Shown here: positions 53,590 through 62,113 of the stretch, one piece after another | How positions within the stretch are numbered: the first letter of the stretch is position 1 | Layout: each line of letters starts with the position of its first letter | Assembly (NCBI RefSeq): GCF_016135805.1 | Contig: NZ_JADWOX010000023.1 | Span: 1-64,000, forward strand | DNA length: 64,000 nucleotides | Origin: Caulobacter hibisci | GTDB taxonomy: Bacteria > Pseudomonadota > Alphaproteobacteria > Caulobacterales > Caulobacteraceae | Direction: 5' to 3' | Translations under genes and position numbers: made by a program | Notes under the pieces: generated by a model | Seen by the model: the letters and a program-made list of their open reading frames with translations, nothing else | Database searches by the model: none | Told to the model about the DNA's origin: nothing

Positions 53590-54456
53590 TCACCCCAGGG
53601 TTCGCTTGTAGAGGTCCAGCAGGTTGGCCCAGGCCGTTTCGGCGGCGGTCTCGTTGTAGACTTGGCTGCCCTTGACCGTCCAACCGTGGGCGGCGCCGGC
53701 GAAGACCTCGACCTTGGCCGGGCGCTTGGCCTCGGCGAAGGCGGCCTTCAGCTTTTCCTTGGTCTCCGGCTCCTTCTGATCGTCGTTGTCGGCGATCTCG
53801 ATCAGATATTCGGCGTGGGTCTTGGGGATCAGCAGGTGCGGGCTGGTCGGCTGGTCGGTGACCAGGCCCCCGCCGTGGAAGCTGGCGACGGCGGCTATGC
53901 GGCCCGGCGCGGCGGCGGCGGTGCGGAAGGCCAGCGGCCCACCCATGCAGTAGCCCTGCACGCCGACCTTCCTGGCCTTGTCGGTCTCTTTCTGGGCGTC
54001 GAGGAAGGCGACATAGGCCAGGGCGTCCTTGTCGGTCCCCTCGGGCGTCACCGTGGCGCGCAGCGGCGTGATCTTGGCGCGGTCTTCGGGGTTGGCGAAG
54101 TTGAACGTCCCCTCGACCACCGGCGCCTTCTTGACGCGGTAGTAGAGGTTGGGGACCAGCACGACATAGCCCTGGGCGGCCAGGCGGCGGCCCATGTCGC
54201 GGAACACCGGGCGCAGGCTCATGACGTCGGGCCAGATCAGCACGGCGGGCCATTTGCCCTTGCCGGCCGGCTTGAACAGGGCCGCGTCGGCCTCGCCGTC
54301 GGGCGTCTTGATGGTGACGTCGGTCTCCACGACCTTGTCGTCGGCGCGGGCGGCGGTGGCGGCCAGGCCGCCGGCCGCGGCGGTCATCAGGCCGAAGGCG
54401 CGGCGCGAGACGCGCGGGTCATGGACAAGGCCTTGGTGGATGTCGTCGTCGCACAT
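53590..54456 (-). CDS. Exported dienelactone hydrolase family protein
   Basis: An alpha/beta-hydrolase of the dienelactone hydrolase type, 288 residues from ATG 54456. A twin-arginine leader (SRRAFGLMTAAAGGLAATAA) is followed by WPAVLIWPDVMSLRP, the nucleophile elbow GVQGYCMGG with Cys, and the His in GAAHGWTV. Export points to a periplasmic esterase or lactonase. The ring-cleavage substrate is not implied by the neighbours. Confidence 0.9.
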   Translation of the reverse strand: MCDDDIHQGLVHDPRVSRRAFGLMTAAAGGLAATAARADDKVVETDVTIKTPDGEADAALFKPAGKGKWPAVLIWPDVMSLRPVFRDMGRRLAAQGYVVLVPNLYYRVKKAPVVEGTFNFANPEDRAKITPLRATVTPEGTDKDALAYVAFLDAQKETDKARKVGVQGYCMGGPLAFRTAAAAPGRIAAVASFHGGGLVTDQPTSPHLLIPKTHAEYLIEIADNDDQKEPETKEKLKAAFAEAKRPAKVEVFAGAAHGWTVKGSQVYNETAAETAWANLLDLYKRTLG

Positions 54457-54538
54457 CGCGCGGGATCCTTCGCAACTGAGAGGCGCCCGCACGGTGCACG
54501 ACCCGAGCCCGAAGGCAATCGGGGAAGCCCGGAAAGGT

Positions 54539-54697
54539 TCAGAAGCTGAGGATTACGAATAGGGCGCCGCTGGCCACCATGCCGACGCTGAGGACGAGGC
54601 CGAGCGCCTGACCAGCCAGACCCTTACCCGAAAGACGCGTCCAGGCGATCTTCGACGCACTCTTGTGGGCGGCTCGATCGTGGACGGCGGCGGTCAT
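54539..54697 (-). CDS. Small single-span membrane protein (52 aa)
   Basis: ATG 54695-54697 begins a 52-residue frame: a polar, Arg/Lys/His-rich first half (MTAAVHDRAAHKSASKIAWT) and a hydrophobic second half (ALGLVLSVGMVASGALFVIL) ending at TGA. A GAGGAGATT ribosome site lies 7-8 nt upstream. It resembles the 45-residue protein at 15.6 kb in layout. The function is unknown. Confidence 0.7.
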   Translation of the reverse strand: MTAAVHDRAAHKSASKIAWTRLSGKGLAGQALGLVLSVGMVASGALFVILSF

Positions 54698-54799
54698 GGG
54701 TCAATCTCCTCGTTAAGCCCAAGCTTGTGGGGCCTGACGGGTTAACGGCCATGAACCGCCGAACGATCCGGGCGTGCGACCGATTGATCCAGCCTGCGC

Positions 54800-55084
54800 C
54801 TAATGCGCCACACCCCAGCCGTCCCGTGGGCGCGGGGCGGGCGAGGGGCAGGCCGAATGGGCCTTGTTGACCCGCCGCAGCGAGGCTGGAAAGCGGTGCA
54901 GCTTGCTGTCGGGCCGGATCGGCCGGGCCACCAGGTCGCCCTCGCAATTGGGGCAGACGCTCTGGAATCGGCTGTCGGCGCAGTCGATGCAGAAGGTGCA
55001 TTCGAAGGTGCAGATGCGGGCCTCGCCGCTGTGGGGCGGCAGGTCGCGATCGCAGGACTCGCAATTGGGGCGCAGTTCGAGCAA
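54800..55084 (-). CDS. DUF1272 family small zinc-ribbon-like protein
   Basis: The 94-residue protein begins at TTG 55084, fixed by GGGAGGA 6 nt upstream and by the family start LELRPNCESCDRDLPP. Cys pairs CESC, CTFECTFC, CADC and CPNC could bind two metals. DUF1272 proteins are short and uncharacterised. The C-terminus is longer than the usual family end and rich in Pro and Arg. Confidence 0.85.
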   Translation of the reverse strand: MLELRPNCESCDRDLPPHSGEARICTFECTFCIDCADSRFQSVCPNCEGDLVARPIRPDSKLHRFPASLRRVNKAHSACPSPAPRPRDGWGVAH

Positions 55085-55214
55085 GGGCCGTCCTCCCGTG
55101 TTCTTATGCGTTGAGACCCCGCACCATAAGGGCTGGAGGCCCCTCGGCGCGAGGGGGCGTCTTCGTCGATCACGGGAATGTGGCGGGCAGCGGAGAAACG
55201 CGTGATCCAAGGGG

Positions 55215-55242
55215 TTGACCCCCCCTCCCAAGGTCCCTAAAC
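55215..55242 (+). promoter_or_regulatory. Putative promoter of carA
   Basis: TTGACC and CCTAAAC lie 15 nt apart, near the Caulobacter TTGACG and GCTANAWC elements. The start would be near 55250, just ahead of the terminator-like hairpin. Confidence 0.45.
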
Positions 55243-55259
55243 ACGCCGCCGTTTGCGCA

Positions 55260-55291
55260 GGCGGGCGGGGTTCTCCCCGGCCCGCCTTTTT
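55260..55291 (+). terminator. Terminator-like hairpin in the carA leader
   Basis: A GC-rich stem (GGCGGGCGGGG against CCCCGGCCCGCC, one bulge) is followed by TTTTT. It lies 38 nt before the carA ATG. It could be an attenuator or the end of a short upstream transcript. Confidence 0.6.
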
Positions 55292-55328
55292 GCGAAAATG
55301 ACCATGCGTTCTGGAGGCGCTTCTCGAG

Positions 55329-56495
55329 ATGTCCCAAGACCTTCTCCCCGGCGTTACTGGCGTTCTGGTTCTGGCTGACGGCACGGTGCTGCAAGGCGTC
55401 GGCTGCGGTGCGGTCGGCGACGCGGTCGGCGAGGTGTGCTTCAACACCGCCATGACCGGCTACCAGGAAATCCTGACCGACCCGTCCTACATGGCCCAGA
55501 TCGTGGCCTTCACCTTCCCGCATGTCGGCAATGTCGGCACGAACAGCGAAGACGTCGAGCAGGTCACCGGCGTGGCCGAGACGGCCGCCCGCGGCGCGAT
55601 CTTCCGCGACGTCCCGACCGATCCGGCCAACTGGCGCGCCAACAGCGACTTCGACGGCTGGATGCAGCGCCGCGGCGTCGTCGGCCTGGCCGGCGTCGAC
55701 ACCCGCGCCCTGACCCGCAAGATCCGCGAGACCGGCATGCCGCACGGCGTCATCGCCCACTCGCCCGAAGGCAAGTTCGACCTGGAGGCCCTGAAGGCCA
55801 AGGCCCGCGAATGGTCGGGCGTGGTCGGGCTGGACCTGGCCAAGGACGCCTCCACCACCCAGACCTTCACCTGGGACGAGGGCCTGTGGTCGTGGCCGGC
55901 CGGCTACGCCAAGCTCGACAATCCCAAGTACGAAGTGGTCGTCATCGACTACGGCGTGAAGCGCAACATCCTGCGCGCCCTGGCCCATGTCGGCGCCCGC
56001 GCCACCGTCGTTCCGGCCAGCACCTCGGCCGAGGACATCCTGGCCCGCAATCCCGACGGCGTGCTGCTGTCCAACGGCCCGGGCGACCCGTCCGCGACCG
56101 GCGAGTACGCCGTGCCGGAGATCCAGAAGCTGGTCGCCAGCGGCAAGCCCGTGTTCGGCATCTGCCTCGGCCACCAGATGCTGGCCCTGGCCCTGGGCGC
56201 CAAGACCGTGAAGATGGAACAGGGCCACCACGGCGCCAACCACCCGGTCAAGGACCTGACCACTGGCAAGGTCGAGATCGTGTCGATGAACCACGGCTTC
56301 ACCGTGGACAGCGAAAGCCTGCCCGAGCCGGTTCAGGAGACCCACGTTTCGCTGTTCGACGGCACCAACGCCGGCATCGCCCTGAAGGACAAGCCGGTGT
56401 TCAGCGTCCAGCACCACCCGGAAGCCTCGCCCGGCCCGACCGACAGCCTCTACATCTTCGAGCGCTTCGCCGGCCTGATGGACAAGGCGAAGTAA
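55329..56495 (+). CDS. carA: Carbamoyl phosphate synthase small subunit
   Basis: CarA hydrolyses glutamine and passes ammonia to CarB for carbamoyl phosphate, used in arginine and pyrimidine synthesis. The 388-residue protein has the N-terminal domain (GYQEILTDPSYMAQIVAFTFPHVGN) and the class I amidotransferase domain with nucleophile Cys279 in FGICLGHQM and the His/Glu pair in QHHPEASPGPTD. carB is not adjacent. Its leader has a promoter and terminator-like hairpin. Confidence 0.96.
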   Translation: MSQDLLPGVTGVLVLADGTVLQGVGCGAVGDAVGEVCFNTAMTGYQEILTDPSYMAQIVAFTFPHVGNVGTNSEDVEQVTGVAETAARGAIFRDVPTDPANWRANSDFDGWMQRRGVVGLAGVDTRALTRKIRETGMPHGVIAHSPEGKFDLEALKAKAREWSGVVGLDLAKDASTTQTFTWDEGLWSWPAGYAKLDNPKYEVVVIDYGVKRNILRALAHVGARATVVPASTSAEDILARNPDGVLLSNGPGDPSATGEYAVPEIQKLVASGKPVFGICLGHQMLALALGAKTVKMEQGHHGANHPVKDLTTGKVEIVSMNHGFTVDSESLPEPVQETHVSLFDGTNAGIALKDKPVFSVQHHPEASPGPTDSLYIFERFAGLMDKAK

Positions 56496-56500
56496 GACGA

Positions 56501-56529
56501 AACGCCCCGCCGAAAGGCGGGGCGTTTTT
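56501..56529 (+). terminator. Intrinsic terminator after carA
   Basis: The arms AACGCCCCGCC and GGCGGGGCGTT with a GAAA loop are followed by TTTCG. It lies 5 nt after the carA stop. Confidence 0.92.
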
Positions 56530-56637
56530 CGTTTCCGGCGTCGCGGCTCCGCTGTCACGAAACGATCGTCCAGGGTTCACGCACGGCCGTTCGGGCCGGT
56601 GTTACCGTCTTGCCGTTTCCAGCCTCGCGAGGACGGC

Positions 56638-57045
56638 ATGACGGCCTATGAACGCATCGGCGGCGAGGCCGCCGCCCAATCGGTGACTTCTGACTTCTTC
56701 GCCCGCGCCCAGGCCGACGAGCGGCTCAAGGGCCTGTTCGGCGACGAGATCGCACCGGGCGCCCGCGCCTTCGTGGCCTCGGCCCTCGATATCGACGCCG
56801 CCGAGGCCCGCGGCGACCAGGACCTGGCCTTGGTCTGGCTGGGCGCCAACAGCCTGGAAGACGACGAACTCGACCTCGTCATCGGCCATCTGGCCGCCGC
56901 CCTCGAAACCGCCGGGATCGACGACGAGATCATCGCCGACGTCGCCGACCAGATCGAACTGCTGCGCGACGAGTCGCTCGGCCCGGACGAGGACGAGTTC
57001 GACGACGAGGACGAAGACGAAGAAGAGGGTGAGGTCGCAGCTTAG
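56638..57045 (+). CDS. Divergent truncated-hemoglobin-like protein
   Basis: The 135-residue protein begins MTAYERIGGEAAAQSVTSDFFARAQADERLKGLF, the start pattern of truncated hemoglobins. A later LIGHLAAALETAGIDDEIIADV matches the G/H helices. The proximal His that binds haem is absent: the F-helix region reads LALVWLGANSLEDDEL. The tail is highly acidic (EDEFDDEDEDEEEGE). It may be a haem-less globin fold used for another purpose. A repeat follows the stop by 7 nt. Confidence 0.65.
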   Translation: MTAYERIGGEAAAQSVTSDFFARAQADERLKGLFGDEIAPGARAFVASALDIDAAEARGDQDLALVWLGANSLEDDELDLVIGHLAAALETAGIDDEIIADVADQIELLRDESLGPDEDEFDDEDEDEEEGEVAA

Positions 57046-57052
57046 ACCTGAT

Positions 57053-57217
57053 CCTTCTCCCCTTGCGGGAGAAGGTGTCGGCGAGGCCGACGGATGAGGG
57101 GTCTCTCAAACATGAGACACCTCGCCCGGCCTCGCCGCCGCACGCGGCTTTGGGGTTTGAGAGACCCCTCACCCGACCTCCCTCCGGGAGGCCACCCTCT
57201 CCCGCAAGGGGAGAGGG
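57053..57217. repeat. Nested paired palindromic repeat
   Basis: Outer palindromes (57053-57075 and 57195-57217) of the CCTTCTCCCC/GGGAGAAGG type enclose perfect 16-nt inverted arms GAGGGGTCTCTCAAAC (57096-57111) and its complement (57155-57170). It fills the gap between the globin-like and esterase genes, which are convergent. Confidence 0.88.
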
Positions 57218-57220
57218 GCC

Positions 57221-58834
57221 CTAAGTCCCAAACTGCGTGAACGGCACCTTGTTGAACAGCTCCCGCTCGCCGCCGCGCGGGTCATCCTGCATGCGGGTAG
57301 CGTCGTCAAACACCAGGGTCTGGCGGCGGGGCAGGGTGTAGGGCTCCCATTTCGGAATGGCCGCGCAGTTGGGATCGCCGGTGCGGGCGAATGCGACGAA
57401 GGCGTCCATCATCGTGTTGGACATCGCTTCGCTGCGCGGGCCGGTCCCGACGATCGAGCCCTTGGCGTCCAGCGTGCCGAAGGCCAGGCCGATGTCGATG
57501 GTGTGGGGCGCGCCCCAGACGCCGCCGTCCTTGGGCGACTTCCAGTTGACCTGGTAGACGAAGGCCGGCGCACGCGTGGCGGCGCGGGCCTCTGCCTGCA
57601 GGATCGCCGCCTTCCACGAGCGGCCGGCGGTCGAGGCGGCGAAATAGACGTCCGACGGGGAATAGGCCGGATACATCTGGCGATAGGCGGCGACGACCGT
57701 GGCCGGGTCGATGTCGATCCGGGCGTTGAACTGGCCGGGCAGCTTCTCGACCACCTGTTCCCAGGTCATGTCGAACACCTTGCGGTCCCAGCCGGCGAAG
57801 CCTCGCGTCTCGTCATGGGTGTTGCCGCAGATCAGCGGCACGTCGAGACCGAGGGGCGAAGCGTCGGGGAAGAACGGGTGGCGGGTCAGTGACCGCTCGT
57901 CCAGCACCGGGCCCATATAGACCCCGCCCGAGCCGGCCACCGGATCGATCGCCTTCAAGCCGTTCAGCAACTGATCGGCGGGCAGGGCGCGCAGGGCCGC
58001 CAGGTCGCTGATCCCCAGCTTGTCCAGGAACAGCTTGGCCCGCCTGGTGGCGTTGAACGGCCCGCCGGCGGTGACCTGCTGGCCGCTCATGGTCACGGCG
58101 CGGTGGAACAGGCCCTTGGCGGCCGGCATGGCCAGCAGGGTGGCGATCTTGGCCCCGCCGCCCGATTGGCCAAACAGCATCACCCGGTCCGGATCGCCGC
58201 CGAACTGCGCGATGTTGTCCCGCACCCATCGCAGGGCGAGGACCAGGTCGAGCTGGCCGACATTACCGCTGTCGGCGACGCTGGGATCGTCGAACAGGCG
58301 GGCCAGATAGAGGTAGCCGAAGGCGTTGAGGCGGTGGTTGACGGTGACCACCACGACGTCGCCGCGCCTGGCCAGTTTCGTCCCCTCGTACCAGGGGCTG
58401 CCCCCCGAGCCGCCGTTATAGGCGCCGCCATGGATGTAGAACATCACCGGTCGCTTGCCGCCGTCGGCGAGGCCGGTCTTAGAGGTCTTGGCCGGGGTCC
58501 AGACGTTGAGGAACAGACAGTCCTCCGAAAGGGTCTCGCCGTCCTCGCCCTTGCCGGTCTGCATCGAGGCCGCGCCATAGTCCAGGGCGTCGGCGACGCC
58601 GGTCCAGGGCTGGGGCTTGCGGGGCGGGGAGAAGCGGTTGGCGCCGCCGGTGTCGGCCCCGTAGCGCAGACCCTTGAACACGTGGACGCCGTCGACGGTA
58701 GTCGCGCCCCGCACCTTGCCGGCGACGGTGGTCACGATCGGCGAGCGGGCGGAGCCGGAGGGCTTGGCATGGGCCGGAAGGGCGCTGGCGGCGGCGGCCG
58801 CTCCGGCGGTCAGCAGCAGGCTGCGACGATCCAT
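57221..58834 (-). CDS. Exported type-B carboxylesterase
   Basis: A 537-residue alpha/beta-hydrolase of the carboxylesterase type B family. It starts at ATG 58834 (CCGGAGGAAGA upstream) with a twin-arginine leader (DRRSLLLTAGAAAAASALPAHA). The oxyanion HGGAYNGGSGG, the nucleophile Ser in MLFGQSGGGAKIA and the EDCLFLNVWTP motif are present. It may cleave acyl or feruloyl esters in the periplasm. The substrate is not clear. Confidence 0.92.
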   Translation of the reverse strand: MDRRSLLLTAGAAAAASALPAHAKPSGSARSPIVTTVAGKVRGATTVDGVHVFKGLRYGADTGGANRFSPPRKPQPWTGVADALDYGAASMQTGKGEDGETLSEDCLFLNVWTPAKTSKTGLADGGKRPVMFYIHGGAYNGGSGGSPWYEGTKLARRGDVVVVTVNHRLNAFGYLYLARLFDDPSVADSGNVGQLDLVLALRWVRDNIAQFGGDPDRVMLFGQSGGGAKIATLLAMPAAKGLFHRAVTMSGQQVTAGGPFNATRRAKLFLDKLGISDLAALRALPADQLLNGLKAIDPVAGSGGVYMGPVLDERSLTRHPFFPDASPLGLDVPLICGNTHDETRGFAGWDRKVFDMTWEQVVEKLPGQFNARIDIDPATVVAAYRQMYPAYSPSDVYFAASTAGRSWKAAILQAEARAATRAPAFVYQVNWKSPKDGGVWGAPHTIDIGLAFGTLDAKGSIVGTGPRSEAMSNTMMDAFVAFARTGDPNCAAIPKWEPYTLPRRQTLVFDDATRMQDDPRGGERELFNKVPFTQFGT

Positions 58835-58916
58835 CTTGGTCTTCCTCCGGCGCTTCTGGCGAGCTTGCCGCAAGGGCTAGCACGAAACATGACACCGGTA
58901 GCAAGCTCTAAATTAC

Positions 58917-59049
58917 CCCTCTCCCCCTGCGGGAGAGGGTGGGCCGCGAAGCGGCTCGGGTGAGGGGTCTCTCAGAAGCTGGCGGACGGGCTTTTCGACC
59001 CCTCATCCGACGGCCTTCGGCCGCCACCTTCTCCCGCAAGGGGAGAAGG
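58917..59049. repeat. Paired palindromic repeat
   Basis: Palindromes CCCTCTCCCCCTGCGGGAGAGGG (58917-58939) and CCTTCTCCCGCAAGGGGAGAAGG (59027-59049) flank about 87 nt containing GTGAGGGGTCTCTCAGAAG, which shares its core with the repeat at 57.1 kb. It lies between the esterase start and the RND pump end, both minus strand. Confidence 0.85.
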
Positions 59050-59050
59050 A

Positions 59051-62000
59051 TCAGTGCTCCTCCCCCCGCGCCGTCAGCCAGTACATCACCGGCGTCGCCA
59101 CCCGCGACAGCACGGTCGAGGTGATCAGGCCGCCGATGATGGCGATGGCCAGGGGCGAGTAGAGGCCCGAGCGCTCCAGGGCCAAGGGTAGCAGCCCGCC
59201 GATCGCCGTGGCCGAGGTCAGCAGCACGGGCAGGAAGCGCACCTCGCCGGCCTTCTCGATGGCGTCGTGCAGGTTCATCCCCTCGCGGCGCAGCTGTTCG
59301 GTGAAGTCGACCAGCAGGATCGAGTTCTTGATCTCGATGCCGATCAGGGCGATCAGGCCAATGGTGGCCGTGAACGACAGGGAATTGCCGGTCATCCACA
59401 GGGCCGCGATCGCCCCGAAAATCCCGAACGGGATGATGCCGGCCACGACGAGAGCGGTCTTGAACTTGCGGAACTCCAGCACCAGCACAGCCAGGATCCC
59501 GAACACCGCCACCATCACCGCGGCGCCCAGCCCCGCGAAGCTTTCCGACTGCGCCTCGGCCTGTCCGCCTAGCGACAGGGCGTAACCGGGCGGCGTCGGC
59601 AGTTCCTTCTGCAGGCGCGCCAGCACGTCCTTGGTGACGGTGTCGGTCAGGTAGCCGGTGCGGACGAAGGCGGTGATCGTCACGGTGCGCTCGCGGTCGA
59701 AGCGGTCGATGCGGGCGGGGCTGGACTTCAGGCTTGGCGCGGCGATGGCCGACAGCGGGGCGGCCTCGCCGTCGGCGGTGGGGACGTAGACGCTCGACAG
59801 GGCCGACAGGGCGTTGCGGTCGGCGCCGTCCACGGCCTCCATCGGCAGGCGCACCTTGACCGCGTAGTCGTCGCCGTCGGGATCGCGGAAGCGGCCGGTC
59901 TCCTCGCCCGACAGCGCCAGGCGCGCCGCGCGCCTCGCCGCGCCGGCCGGCACGCCCAGGGCCGCGGCCTTGGCCTCGTCTATGCCGAGGTCGAGGTCGG
60001 TGCGGTCCAGGCGCACGGGATTGCCGACGTCGCGCGTGCCCGGCGTGCTCTTGAGGATCGCCTCGGCCCTGGCCGCCAGGGCCTTCAGCACGCCCAGGTC
60101 GCGGCCGGTGACGCGGACGGCGACAGGGGCCTCGATCGGCGGGCCGTTCTCGAACACCTCGACGCTGATCCGCGCGCCTGGATACTTGGAAAAGTCGGCG
60201 CGCAGGCGGTCGAGCAGAACCTCGCTCTTGCCCGGCTCCCAAGCCTTGAGGCTGGCGAACATCTCGCCATAGGTCACCGCGCTCTCGCGCTGGGACTGGT
60301 TGTAGAACACCTGCGGATTGCCGCGGCCGAGGTTGGCGGCGCGCCAGACGATCTCGGGCTCGCGCGCTAGCCGCTGGTCGACATAGCGCAGGGCCGCGTC
60401 GGTACGGGCCAGGGACGAGCCGTCGGGGGTGAACACCCGCACCACGAACTGAGGGGTTTCGGCGGCGGGGAACAGGCTGGAGCCGGCGGCCTTCAGCATC
60501 GGCACGGCGGTGGCGCAGAGGGCCAGCATGACGGCCAGGGCCAACCACGGTCGCGCCAGGGCCCGGTGCAGCACGGGGCGATAGACGGTGTGGATCACGC
60601 CGTTGACCGCCTGCAGCAGGCGGTTGCCTTCTGGGTCGGAATGCTTGTCAAGCACCCGGCTGGCCAGGAACGGGATGATGGTCAGCGACACGAAGAGGGA
60701 GGCGCCGACCGTGCACAGCACCGTCACAGGCAACGAGCGGATATAGGCGCCCGAGCCGGCCGGCAGGGCCATCAGCGGCAGGAAGGCCAGCATCAGGGTG
60801 GCCGTGCAGCCGATCACCGCCAGGGCGATCTGGCCCGAGCCGTTGATCGCCGCAGCGGTGCGCTCCTCGCCTTCGCGGATGCGGCGGGCGATGTTCTCGG
60901 TAATGACGATGCTGTCGTCGACCAGCAGGCCCAGCGCCAGCACGAAGCCGGCGATGGTCAGCTGGTTCAGGGTGAAGCCGAAGGCCTGGATCAGCGACAG
61001 GCCGATCAGCAGGGACAGCGGGATCGACACCATCACCACCAGCCCCGCGCGCGGCCCCAGCGGCAGCAGGGTGATCAGCACCAGCACCAGGGCGATGGCG
61101 AAATCGCGGAACAGGTTCTGCAGGCGGTGGTCGACATTGTGCGCTTGGACGAAGCCGCGCTCCAGCTTGACCCCGGCCGGCAGCACCTTCTCGTAGTCGT
61201 CCAGCACCTTCTCGACCGACTTGGTGATGCGGCCGACGTCCTGGCCATCCTTCTGGGTGACGGCGACGAAGACGGCGCGCTTGCCGTCGAAGCGGGCCAG
61301 GTGGGTTGGCTCCTCCTGTGCCCAGGCGACGTCGGCGACGTCGCGCACCCGCACCACCTGGCCGCCGGCCGAGCGGACGGGGGTGTTCTTGACCGTGTCC
61401 AGCGAGCGGAAGGCCCCGCCGGACTTGACGTTGAAGCGCCGGGCGCCGGCCTGGACCGCGCCGATAGGGGCCTCGACGCCGGCCGACTTGAGAGCGTCGG
61501 CGACGGCGGAGGCCGGCAGCTTCAGGGCCGCCAGCCGCGCCAGGTCCAGCGACACCCGCACCTCCGAGGCCGGGGCGCCGTAGTAGCGGGTCTGGCGTAC
61601 GCCGGACACCCGGTCGAGCCGTTCGGACAGGCGATCGGCGACCTTCTCCAGGCGACGCATCGGCAGGCTGTCGCTGGTCAGGGCGACCTGGACGATGGCC
61701 ACCTCGGTGGTGCGCACGCGCTCGATGTCCAGCCGTTGCAGGCCCGACGGCAGGCTGCCGCGGATGGCGTTCACCTCGCGCACCACCTGGTCGAACTTGC
61801 GCTCGGGATCGACGTCCCAGGTGAAGAACACCCGCACCACGGCCGCGCCGTCCAGGCTGGTGCTCTCGACCTTGTCGATGCTGTCCAGACCATAGACCGC
61901 CGTCTCGATCGGGTCGGCGACCAGTTGCTCCATCTCGGCCGGCTCGGCGCCGGGCAGCACCGCGCGGATCAGCACGATCGGGATCGGGAAGTGCGGGTCT

Positions 62001-62113
62001 TCGGACCGGGGTACGGTCATCAGGGCGTTGACGCCCAGCATCACCAGCAGGCCGAAGACGACGATGGTGAACTGCCAGCGCCGGACGGCGAAGGCGGCGA
62101 GGTTGAAGCTCAT
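59051..62113 (-). CDS. RND efflux transporter permease
   Basis: A 1020-residue inner-membrane RND transporter. It has 12 predicted spans in two halves, two large periplasmic loops, and the proton-relay Asp pair in VLALGLLVDDSIVITENIARR. The N-terminal FAVRRWQFTIVVFGLLVMLG and VPRSEDPHFPIPIVLIRAVLPGA are typical of efflux (HAE-type) pumps. It overlaps the adaptor by 4 nt (ATGA), so they are co-translated. An outer-membrane channel is not in the window and would come from elsewhere. Confidence 0.95.
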   Translation of the reverse strand: MSFNLAAFAVRRWQFTIVVFGLLVMLGVNALMTVPRSEDPHFPIPIVLIRAVLPGAEPAEMEQLVADPIETAVYGLDSIDKVESTSLDGAAVVRVFFTWDVDPERKFDQVVREVNAIRGSLPSGLQRLDIERVRTTEVAIVQVALTSDSLPMRRLEKVADRLSERLDRVSGVRQTRYYGAPASEVRVSLDLARLAALKLPASAVADALKSAGVEAPIGAVQAGARRFNVKSGGAFRSLDTVKNTPVRSAGGQVVRVRDVADVAWAQEEPTHLARFDGKRAVFVAVTQKDGQDVGRITKSVEKVLDDYEKVLPAGVKLERGFVQAHNVDHRLQNLFRDFAIALVLVLITLLPLGPRAGLVVMVSIPLSLLIGLSLIQAFGFTLNQLTIAGFVLALGLLVDDSIVITENIARRIREGEERTAAAINGSGQIALAVIGCTATLMLAFLPLMALPAGSGAYIRSLPVTVLCTVGASLFVSLTIIPFLASRVLDKHSDPEGNRLLQAVNGVIHTVYRPVLHRALARPWLALAVMLALCATAVPMLKAAGSSLFPAAETPQFVVRVFTPDGSSLARTDAALRYVDQRLAREPEIVWRAANLGRGNPQVFYNQSQRESAVTYGEMFASLKAWEPGKSEVLLDRLRADFSKYPGARISVEVFENGPPIEAPVAVRVTGRDLGVLKALAARAEAILKSTPGTRDVGNPVRLDRTDLDLGIDEAKAAALGVPAGAARRAARLALSGEETGRFRDPDGDDYAVKVRLPMEAVDGADRNALSALSSVYVPTADGEAAPLSAIAAPSLKSSPARIDRFDRERTVTITAFVRTGYLTDTVTKDVLARLQKELPTPPGYALSLGGQAEAQSESFAGLGAAVMVAVFGILAVLVLEFRKFKTALVVAGIIPFGIFGAIAALWMTGNSLSFTATIGLIALIGIEIKNSILLVDFTEQLRREGMNLHDAIEKAGEVRFLPVLLTSATAIGGLLPLALERSGLYSPLAIAIIGGLITSTVLSRVATPVMYWLTARGEEH

